Assembly: GCA_023436945.1 (NCBI GenBank)
Contig: JAEZHG010000263.1
Span: forward strand, 1 to 6,193
DNA: 6,193 nt
Source: Pseudomonadota bacterium
GTDB taxonomy: Bacteria > Pseudomonadota > Alphaproteobacteria > Caulobacterales > Caulobacteraceae
Direction of reading: 5' to 3'
Position numbers and translations under genes: made by a program. The notes beneath the pieces are model-generated. The model saw nothing but the letters and a program-made list of their open reading frames with translations. It ran no database searches and was not told the DNA's origin. Positions 1 to 6,193 of the stretch are shown in pieces (the first letter of the stretch is position 1; each line of letters starts with the position of its first letter).

Positions 1-189
1 GCCCTGCACAACGCCCCATTGCTGCTGATCAATCCGTTAGGCGCCCTGCTGATGGCGGGGCGCACCACCCATGCGGTCGGCATGCTTTACATGCCCGGCC
101 TGTCCCTGACGCGGGCCATCGGCATGACCCTGACATGGCTTTCCATGCTGATTGCGGGTGTCAGCCTGCTGGTCTGGTCCGTTATCTGA
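1..189 (+). CDS. MAPEG-family membrane protein, C-terminal part (partial)
   Basis: Frame 1 is open from the left edge to a TGA at 187-189 and gives 62 residues of a strongly hydrophobic protein; the start lies outside the window. The segment has the pattern I know from the last two helices of bacterial MAPEG proteins: a hydrophobic stretch with NAPLLL, then an HAVGM motif, then RAIGMTLTW leading into a final hydrophobic helix that ends close to the C-terminus. MAPEG proteins are small four-helix membrane proteins related to microsomal glutathione transferases and eicosanoid enzymes; the bacterial members mostly have no known substrate. The gene ends 47 bp before pmbA and no hairpin terminator is obvious between them, although pmbA seems to carry its own promoter. 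Another small polytopic membrane protein cannot be excluded because only the C-terminal third to half is visible. Confidence 0.7.
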   Translation, partial: ALHNAPLLLINPLGALLMAGRTTHAVGMLYMPGLSLTRAIGMTLTWLSMLIAGVSLLVWSVI

Positions 190-200
190 GCGAAGTCCGG

Positions 201-236
201 TTGCGGTAAGCCGCGCTGTCGGCCATATCCGCCCCT
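201..236 (+). promoter_or_regulatory. Candidate promoter of pmbA, placed for a leaderless transcript
   Basis: A TTGCGG at 201-206 is followed, 17 bases later, by CATATC at 224-229. The extended element GCCATATC (222-229) matches seven of eight positions of the Caulobacter housekeeping -10 consensus GCTANAWC as I remember it. The spacing from the -35 also fits that consensus. A start of transcription about seven bases downstream would fall at 236-237, on the A of the pmbA ATG. There is no purine-rich ribosome binding site in the 20 bases before the ATG, which agrees with a leaderless message. This is pattern matching only. Confidence 0.45.
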
Positions 237-1598
237 ATGGCCGACAACACGTCTCCTTCCCGCCCCGCCGCTTCGGAAATTCTGCACGAGCTGGTCAGCG
301 CTGCCCTCAAGGCCGGTGCCGACGCCGCAGAAGCCGCAACCTCCAAACGCGCCTCCTTCGGGATCGGCGTGCGAAACGGCGAGCTTGAAGACGCCGAGCG
401 CGAGGAATCCACCGACCTCGGCCTGCGTGTCTTTATCGGCAAGCGTCAGGCGACGGTCTCGTCCTCGGACCTTTCAGAGCCAACCCGTGGCCGCCTCGTA
501 GAGCGCGCCATCGCCATGGCCCGCATGTCGCCGGAAGACCCCTACGCCAGCCTCGCGCCCAAGGAACTGCTGGCCCAAGGCCCGCACGCCGACCTTGACC
601 TCTACGATCCGACCGAGCGCACTGCCGAGGATCTGGAAGCCGCTGCCCGAGCCGCCGAACAGGCCGCCATGGCCGGCGAGGGCGCGTCGCGCTCCGAAGG
701 CGGCGATGCCTCTTGGTCGACGTCCGAATGGCAACTGGTTACCTCTGACGGCTTTGTCGGCACCTATCGCGGCAGCAGCTTCTCCATCGGCGCAGGCGTC
801 ATTGCCGAGAAAGACGGCCAGATGGAGCGTGGTGGCCAGCATCGCTCGCGCCGTCACCTCGAGGATGTTCCCTCGCCCGAGGAAATCGGCAAGGAAGCTG
901 GCGAGCGCGCCGTGGCCCGCGTCGGAGCCCGCAAGATCGCCTCGACCACCGCGCCGGTGATTTTCGAGAACCGCATCGCCACCCAGATTCTGTCGCCACT
1001 GCTTGGCGCGATCTCCGGCCCGTCGATTGCGCGTGGCTCGTCCTTCCTGAAAGACAAGCTGAACCAGCGCATCCTGCCCGCGGGCATCGACCTGATCGAC
1101 GACCCGCTTCGTCCGCGCGGCATGGGCTCGACCCCGTTCGATGATGAAGGTGTCGCCGTCCAGAAACGCGCCCTGCTGGAAGACGGCATCCTGACCACAT
1201 GGCTGCTGAACACCGCATCGGCAGCCCAGTTGGGAATGACCTCCACCGGTCACGCCTCTCGCGGTCTGGTCGGCCCGTCGGGCGTTTCGGCCCACAATGT
1301 GCATCTGGAAAACGGCGAAGGCACTCTGGCTGACCTGATGAGTGGGGCTGGCACAGGCCTTCTGGTCACCTCGATGTTCGGCCCGTCGCTGAACGGAAAC
1401 ACCGGCGACTGGTCTGCCGGGGTATCGGGCTTCTGGTTCGAGAACGGCGTGGCTGTCTATCCGGTCAGCGAAGTCACTGTCGCCGGCAACCTGATCGACC
1501 TCTACGCCCGCCTGCAACGTGGCGGCGATCTGGAGCGTTACGGTTCGTTCAACACACCTTCGCTGTTGTTCGACAAGGTAGCCATCGCCGGTAAATGA
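237..1598 (+). CDS. pmbA: PmbA/TldE metallopeptidase-family protein
   Basis: This 453-residue protein is a PmbA (TldE) homologue of normal family length. TldE pairs with TldD to form a cytoplasmic zinc protease that degrades unfolded peptides, known in E. coli for microcin B17 maturation and CcdA antitoxin turnover. The N-terminal half (about 1-215) has the family's mixed fold beginning with a helix and a GIGVRNGELEDAEREES strand region. The C-terminal domain holds the strongest PmbA signatures: an AISGPSIARG-SFLKDKL stretch (SFLKDKL at 269-275), DDPLRPRG, PFDDEG at 300-305, LEDGILTTWLLNT and STGHASRG. No HExxxH zinc motif is present, so this is the non-catalytic TldE partner rather than TldD; no tldD lies in the window. 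The ATG at 237 has no ribosome binding site but sits at the predicted transcription start. Its stop codon overlaps the next gene's start (ATGA), implying translational coupling. Confidence 0.93.
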   Translation: MADNTSPSRPAASEILHELVSAALKAGADAAEAATSKRASFGIGVRNGELEDAEREESTDLGLRVFIGKRQATVSSSDLSEPTRGRLVERAIAMARMSPEDPYASLAPKELLAQGPHADLDLYDPTERTAEDLEAAARAAEQAAMAGEGASRSEGGDASWSTSEWQLVTSDGFVGTYRGSSFSIGAGVIAEKDGQMERGGQHRSRRHLEDVPSPEEIGKEAGERAVARVGARKIASTTAPVIFENRIATQILSPLLGAISGPSIARGSSFLKDKLNQRILPAGIDLIDDPLRPRGMGSTPFDDEGVAVQKRALLEDGILTTWLLNTASAAQLGMTSTGHASRGLVGPSGVSAHNVHLENGEGTLADLMSGAGTGLLVTSMFGPSLNGNTGDWSAGVSGFWFENGVAVYPVSEVTVAGNLIDLYARLQRGGDLERYGSFNTPSLLFDKVAIAGK

Positions 1599-2407
1599 CA
1601 ACAGCCTACGACCAGGACCTCGCCCTTATCCGTCAGGCCGCATTCGATGCCGGCCAGATGGCGCTCGACTATCGCGATGCGGGGCTGAAGGTCTGGTCGA
1701 AGGAAAACGCCTCTCCGGTCACCGATGCCGATCTGGCGGTCGATACCTTCCTGAAAGAGCGCCTCTTGTCGGCCCGTCCCGACTATGGCTGGCTTTCCGA
1801 AGAGACCGCCGACAGCACCGAGCGTCTGAGCAAGAAGCGCATCTTCGTCGTTGATCCCATCGACGGCACCTCGGCCTTCATGAAGAACAAGCCGTGGTGG
1901 TGTACCCCCATCGCGGTTGTCGAGGATGGACGTCCTGTGGCCGCCGCCATCTACGCCCCGATGCTGGGCGAGATGTTCGAGGCCACCCTTGGGGGCGGTG
2001 CGCGCTTGCAAAACCGCCTGATCAGCGCCTCGGACACCGCACAGCTGGAAGAGGCCGAACTTCTCGCCGATGCCCGCCTGATGGAGGCTCGCGAGTGGGA
2101 CGAACCTTGGCCCCACATGAACTTCTCCAAACGCAATGCGCTGGCCTATCGCATGGCCCTTGTCGCAGCGGGTGCATTCGATGCCGCCATCGCCATCAGC
2201 CCTAAATGGGACTGGGATGTTTGCGCCGGATCACTGATCGCCGAAGAGGCTGGTGCCATCGTCAGTGACCACAAAGGTCAAAAATGGCGATTTAATCGCC
2301 ACGATCCGCGACAAACTAGCATGATTTGTGCTGCACCTGCGCTGCACCCGTTGATAATCCGGCGCACAGCGCCTATCCCGCTCGCTTCTGACCCCTCACC
2401 CGTATAG
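1595..2407 (+). CDS. cysQ: Inositol monophosphatase family protein, CysQ-like 3'(2'),5'-bisphosphate nucleotidase
   Basis: This 270-residue protein has the complete metal-dependent phosphatase signature of the inositol monophosphatase superfamily. SPVTDADLAVD lies at 40-50, the LSEET loop with metal ligand E69/E70 at 67-71, the DPIDGT motif at 87-92 (D87, D90 and T92 binding magnesium and phosphate), and the second motif WDWDVCAG at 205-212, where D208 is the expected third aspartate. Family members remove a phosphate from 3'-phosphoadenosine 5'-phosphate (a by-product of sulfate assimilation), from inositol phosphates or from fructose 1,6-bisphosphate. CysQ is my best choice from the overall style and the pmbA-DUF4170 neighbourhood, but the substrate cannot be read from the motifs. 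The ATG overlaps the pmbA stop by four bases and has only a distant AAGG (1575-1578), so translation is probably coupled. The C-terminal 20 residues look unstructured. Confidence 0.88.
   Translation: MTTAYDQDLALIRQAAFDAGQMALDYRDAGLKVWSKENASPVTDADLAVDTFLKERLLSARPDYGWLSEETADSTERLSKKRIFVVDPIDGTSAFMKNKPWWCTPIAVVEDGRPVAAAIYAPMLGEMFEATLGGGARLQNRLISASDTAQLEEAELLADARLMEAREWDEPWPHMNFSKRNALAYRMALVAAGAFDAAIAISPKWDWDVCAGSLIAEEAGAIVSDHKGQKWRFNRHDPRQTSMICAAPALHPLIIRRTAPIPLASDPSPV
2351..2379 (+). promoter_or_regulatory. Weak candidate internal promoter upstream of the DUF4170 gene
   Basis: TTGATA at 2351-2356 matches five of six bases of the classic -35 hexamer. It is followed after exactly 17 bases by TATCCC at 2374-2379, which keeps only the TAT of the -10. 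If real, transcription would start near 2386 and leave a leader of about 36 bases before the ATG at 2422. The element lies inside the cysQ-like reading frame, so part of the resemblance may be coding chance. Confidence 0.18.
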
Positions 2408-2421
2408 TGGACCATCTCTCC

Positions 2422-2658
2422 ATGGCCGACAGCAACAACACCCAGCTTCTGCACCTCGTCATTGGCGGCGAGATGCGCCACCCGTCGGAGCCGACCTTCC
2501 GTGACCTGTCGGAAGTCGAGTTCGTCGGTGCATTTGGTTCGTACGACGAAGCCAAGGCTGCCTGGAAGGCTCGCGCTCAAGCAACCGTCGATAACGCCCA
2601 CATGCGTTTCTTCATCCTGCACGCCCACAAGCTGATCGATCCGCGCGGCGACGCCTGA
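2422..2658 (+). CDS. DUF4170 domain-containing protein
   Basis: This 78-residue protein of unknown function matches my memory of the alphaproteobacterial DUF4170 family. It opens with QLLHLVIGGEM (8-18), has a central FRDLSEVEFVGAF segment, then DEAKAAWKARAQATVDNAHMRFFILHAHKLIDP to the end. There is no signal peptide or membrane segment, so it should be cytoplasmic, small and compact. I chose the ATG at 2422 because the family normally begins only a few residues before the LLHLV strand. An in-frame GTG at 2407 that overlaps the preceding TAG would add five residues and give tighter coupling to the cysQ-like gene. Neither start has a strong ribosome binding site. The gene is last in the pmbA block and is followed by a strong hairpin. 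DUF4170 beside an IMPase-family gene is a recurrent arrangement as far as I recall, but no role is established. Confidence 0.85.
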   Translation: MADSNNTQLLHLVIGGEMRHPSEPTFRDLSEVEFVGAFGSYDEAKAAWKARAQATVDNAHMRFFILHAHKLIDPRGDA

Positions 2659-2719
2659 TCCATCTGTCAGACAGGGTTTCAGGAACGGCCCAGTCGTCCC
2701 TGTGACAATGCAGACACCG

Positions 2720-2756
2720 CAAGGGCGGCTGTGAGCTTTGGCTCCAGCCGCCCTTG
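2720..2756 (+). terminator. GC-rich hairpin, probable terminator of the pmbA block
   Basis: CAAGGGCGGCTG (2720-2731) and CAGCCGCCCTTG (2745-2756) are perfect 12-base inverted repeats. Inside them GAGC (2733-2736) pairs with GCTC (2741-2744) around a TTTG loop, leaving one unpaired T at 2732. This makes a near-perfect 16-bp stem with the AAGGGCGGC...GCCGCCCTT form often seen at alphaproteobacterial terminators. It starts 62 bases after the DUF4170 stop. Only TT follows the core GC stem and there is no run of T, so termination may be less efficient than at a classic intrinsic site, or the stem may protect the 3' end. Confidence 0.7.
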
Positions 2757-2780
2757 TCGTATGGTGGCTTAGGCTTTCAC
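2754..2780 (+). promoter_or_regulatory. Candidate promoter for the small membrane protein gene
   Basis: TTGTCGT at 2754-2760 resembles the Caulobacter -35 (TTGaCgS). GCTTTCAC at 2773-2780 matches six of eight positions of GCTANAWC, with a 12-base spacer in the usual range. Transcription would begin near 2787, giving a very short leader that just contains the ribosome binding site. The -35 overlaps the 3' arm of the preceding hairpin. It is the only promoter-like pair I see between the hairpin and the gene, but similarity is modest. Confidence 0.28.
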
Positions 2781-2799
2781 ATCAAAAGGACACCGAACG

Positions 2800-3021
2800 A
2801 TGGGTATCTCCGCCGAACAGGTCATGAGCCTTGTGTCGCTTTTGTTGGTGCTAGTGTTCTGGCTGATGATTCTACAGAACAAGCGCGCGCGGGATCGCGC
2901 CCTCAACGATGCGCTTATCCGCCGCGAACAGGAGCTTGAGGCCGAGCGCCAGCGTCACGCGCCAAAGCCCGCTGAAAATCCTGAAACGCCTGACAGGGAA
3001 AAGTCCGGCCCGTGGGGCTAA
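2800..3021 (+). CDS. Small single-pass membrane protein of unknown function
   Basis: This predicted 73-residue protein is not one I recognise. Residues 8-25 are a clean hydrophobic helix (LVSLLLVLVFWLMIL core), followed at once by a basic cluster (K28, R29, R31, R33), which suggests the N-terminus faces out and the tail lies in the cytoplasm. Residues 28-53 are rich in Arg, Glu, Gln and Ala and look like an amphipathic or coiled-coil helix; the last 20 residues are proline-rich and polar. Start choice is well supported: AAAAGGA (2784-2790) sits nine bases before the ATG, the clearest ribosome binding site in the window. The layout resembles other small helper proteins with one helix and a charged tail, such as CcmD or PspB types, but I see no family-specific motif. 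It is flanked by a terminator-like hairpin and a convergent gene 13 bp away, so it is probably transcribed alone. Confidence 0.68.
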   Translation: MGISAEQVMSLVSLLLVLVFWLMILQNKRARDRALNDALIRREQELEAERQRHAPKPAENPETPDREKSGPWG

Positions 3022-3034
3022 GGCCCGCGCAGCA

Positions 3035-3700
3035 CTACTCGCGGCACAATATCCGCTCGACCAGCAGATCGCCCCACCACCGCGAGCGGAAGGTGCAGGT
3101 CATGACCACAGGGTCATAGGCCTCGCTCTCGACCCACTCGACCAGACCAATGCCTTGCGGTTCGATCTCGTTGGCATAGGTCTCCAGAAAAAGGTCCAGA
3201 ACCCCCGTCTTGCCCTCGCGGTTATGAAGGGTGCGGCGGTTCAGTTCCTTGCGTGCCTCTGACATGGGTTGGCCCAGATGGAAGTGCCGATAGAGCGCCC
3301 CCATCAGCCCCGCACGGTCTGCCCCGGACTTGCAGTGCATCAGCGCAGGATACTCGATCGCGGCAAACATATCGCGCGCCTTGCGGATACGCTCTGGCAG
3401 AGGCGCATCGCGCGAATCCAGTGGCGCATCCACCAGCGTCAGACCCAGTCGCGCACAGGCTTCGCGTTCCAGATGGAAAAACGCCTCGTCCCGCTCACCG
3501 CGCAGATTGATGATGGTTTTCACACCCTGCGCCTTCCACCACGCCAATTGACGCGGTGAAGGCTGGTTCGAGCGTATCATCTGCGCATCTATCCAGTGCG
3601 CATTGGTAAAGCTTATGCGGATAAAGCCGTGGTCCGACCATAAATAGGAGCAGCGGGCCTTGAAACGGCCCCACGGCGAGGACAGATCGAAATGCGACAT
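3035..3700 (-). CDS. Tyrosine/dual-specificity protein phosphatase family protein
   Basis: Starting at the ATG at 3700 the protein has 221 residues and carries the cysteine phosphatase P-loop HCKSGADRAG, with catalytic C123 and R129 (CX5R). Upstream lie a conserved N-terminal block with WSDHGFIR, RSNQPSPRQL (about 43-52), the strand TIINLRGE (62-69) and PLDSRDAP, whose D95 or D98 is placed to be the general acid. The overall pattern is that of bacterial dual-specificity-like phosphatases, which hydrolyse phosphotyrosine or phospholipid and inositol phosphate substrates; the true substrate is unknown. No signal peptide or membrane helix is seen. An upstream in-frame ATG at 3745 would add 15 residues and has GGGGA eight bases before it. 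I prefer 3700 because the extra residues look non-conserved and family members usually begin near the FDLSSPWGR segment. The gene diverges from the exporter and converges on the small membrane protein gene. Confidence 0.85.
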   Translation of the reverse strand: MSHFDLSSPWGRFKARCSYLWSDHGFIRISFTNAHWIDAQMIRSNQPSPRQLAWWKAQGVKTIINLRGERDEAFFHLEREACARLGLTLVDAPLDSRDAPLPERIRKARDMFAAIEYPALMHCKSGADRAGLMGALYRHFHLGQPMSEARKELNRRTLHNREGKTGVLDLFLETYANEIEPQGIGLVEWVESEAYDPVVMTCTFRSRWWGDLLVERILCRE

Positions 3701-3708
3701 ACCTGTCA

Positions 3709-3735
3709 GATAACCGCCACAGGCGCGCAGGTCAC
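3709..3735 (-). promoter_or_regulatory. Weak candidate promoter for the phosphatase gene
   Basis: Read on the minus strand, GTGACC (3735-3730) is followed after 15 bases by GTTATC (3714-3709), and eight bases later comes the ATG at 3700. The distance from the -10-like element to the start codon resembles that at pmbA and would give a leaderless or nearly leaderless transcript starting at the shorter reading frame. The hexamers match consensus poorly, so this is only a candidate. Confidence 0.2.
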
Positions 3736-3769
3736 GTCTTTGCATCCACTGTATCCCCGCTTACCGCGC

Positions 3770-3796
3770 TTGACTTGCAGCGCCACACGTTCGACC
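3770..3796 (+). promoter_or_regulatory. Weak candidate promoter for the exporter-acyltransferase pair
   Basis: TTGACT at 3770-3775 is a good -35 element. The best -10 candidate at a fitting distance is GTTCGACC (3789-3796), which matches only five of eight positions of GCTANAWC. Transcription would start at about 3803-3804, right at the ATG at 3805, which lacks a ribosome binding site. The -35 is convincing and the -10 is not. Confidence 0.25.
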
Positions 3797-3804
3797 CAAG
3801 CCCT

Positions 3805-5663
<1,859 letters not shown>

Positions 5664-5667
<4 letters not shown>

Positions 5668-6193
5668 GACCCCTTCGTAATCCGGCCTTCCAGAACGCAG
5701 TTGCCAGCCTGCTCGCGGGTTGGCTGTCGTTTTGCTACAAAACCACACGCTGGGAGGTCGAGAACCTGCCCGCCGCCGAAGAGGTGTGGGATCAAGGCGG
5801 CGGCGTTCTGGTCGCCTTTTGGCACTCGCGTCTGGCTCTCTCCATCGCCTCGTGGCCGATGGACCGCGCCCAGAAGATGCGCGGCATGATCTCCCTGTCT
5901 GCCGATGGTGAGTTCATCACCAAGGCCGTGGCCAAACTGGGCGTGGAGGCTGTGCGCGGCTCCTCGTCCAACAAGGACAAGAAGGGTTCTGCCAAGGGCG
6001 GCACCCAAGCCCTGCGCGATGGTTTGAAACAGCTCAAGGTCGGCGGTCTGGCAATCACGCCCGACGGCCCGCGCGGCCCTGCGGGCGTGATGGCCGAGGG
6101 CCTGCCTGTCATGGCCAAGATGTCGGGAGCGCCCGTGCTGTTCCTTGGCATTTCGACCCGCAATGCCATCCAGTTCAACAGTTGGGACAAGGC
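5664..6193 (+). CDS. DUF374 lysophospholipid acyltransferase family protein (3' truncated by window)
   Basis: The reading frame starts at an ATG overlapping the exporter stop (ATGA) and stays open to the right edge, giving 176 residues. It fits the DUF374/COG2121 acyltransferase family: AFWHSRL at 51-57 with the likely catalytic H54, LSADGE at 78-83, GVEAVRGSSS at 93-102 and ITPDGPRGP at 131-139. Members transfer acyl chains to glycerophospholipid or lipid A acceptors at the inner membrane; LpxJ of Campylobacterota, a lipid A secondary acyltransferase, belongs to this family as I recall. Hydrophobic residues 12-25 may anchor the N-terminus. The usual HX4D/E spacing is absent, since H54 is followed five residues later by L59, so D81 in SADGE may supply the acidic partner. 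Coupling to the exporter suggests a role in lipid A or phospholipid maturation. Roughly 40 to 60 residues are probably missing beyond the edge. Confidence 0.87.

Noticed and set aside
474..1601. 375-codon open frame on the minus strand opposite pmbA
   Set aside because: It lies entirely antisense to a well-conserved gene and its product has no recognisable domain and an odd Gly/Arg/Gln/His-rich make-up. Long antisense frames are expected opposite GC-rich coding DNA.
1538..2116. 192-codon minus-strand frame across the pmbA/cysQ-like junction
   Set aside because: It overlaps two conserved plus-strand genes and shows no family signature.
2407..2421. GTG start extending the DUF4170 protein by five residues
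   Set aside because: The family normally begins shortly before the LLHLV strand, and an ATG at 2422 fits. The GTG overlaps the preceding TAG and remains possible but less likely.
2664..2703. Short inverted repeats after the DUF4170 stop: CTGTC-A-GACAG (2664-2674), and ACAGGG (2671-2676) with CCCTGT (2698-2703)
   Set aside because: Arms are only five or six bases, one with a 21-base loop, and the much stronger hairpin at 2720-2756 explains termination better.
2754..2939. Alternative 61-codon plus-strand frame overlapping the small membrane protein gene
   Set aside because: It runs through the hairpin arm, has no ribosome binding site and gives a featureless product. The 2800-3021 frame has a good ribosome binding site and a clear membrane helix.
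3015..3026. GGGC-TAAG-GCCC at the convergent junction as a terminator
   Set aside because: The stem is only four base pairs with no T-run on either strand; I would not call it a terminator.
3775..3804. TTG start extending the exporter by ten residues
   Set aside because: No ribosome binding site precedes it, the added residues are not exporter-like, and an ATG at 3805 is closer to the usual family start.

Overview
The window is ordinary chromosomal DNA from a GC-rich alphaproteobacterium. The gene set (PmbA, a CysQ-like phosphatase, a DUF4170 protein, an MsbA-type exporter, a DUF374 acyltransferase) and the promoter-like motifs resembling the Caulobacter housekeeping consensus suggest Caulobacterales (Caulobacter, Brevundimonas or Asticcacaulis relatives). 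That placement is inference from gene content and protein style, not from a search. I see no mobile elements, CRISPR arrays, rRNA or tRNA genes, and no compositional break.

Layout. Bases 1-189 hold the 3' end of a gene for a small integral membrane protein that looks like the MAPEG family. After a 47-bp gap comes a tightly packed plus-strand block: pmbA/tldE (237-1598), a CysQ-like inositol monophosphatase family gene (1595-2407, ATGA overlap) and a short DUF4170 gene (2422-2658). A strong GC-rich hairpin (2720-2756) probably ends this transcript. A small gene for a single-pass membrane protein follows (2800-3021), with a clear ribosome binding site. It converges on a minus-strand tyrosine/dual-specificity phosphatase gene (3035-3700). 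A roughly 100-bp divergent intergenic region then separates the phosphatase from a plus-strand pair: an MsbA-like ABC exporter (3805-5667) and, overlapping it by ATGA, a DUF374 lysophospholipid acyltransferase family gene that runs off the right edge (5664-6193).

How the genes work together. The exporter and acyltransferase overlap, and both families act on lipid A or phospholipids, so they are probably part of an outer-membrane lipid block. In related genomes such blocks often continue with Kdo transferase and lpxK, but these are not visible here. The pmbA-cysQ-DUF4170 block is a recurrent alphaproteobacterial neighbourhood, from memory, with no obvious common pathway: PmbA/TldE is one half of a metallopeptidase complex, CysQ-like enzymes remove 3'-phosphoadenosine 5'-phosphate or related phosphates, and DUF4170 is uncharacterised.

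I found no dramatic new system. The most useful second looks are a likely leaderless promoter at pmbA, similar but weaker arrangements at the phosphatase and exporter genes, the unknown small proteins, and the acyltransferase's lack of a canonical HX4D/E spacing.
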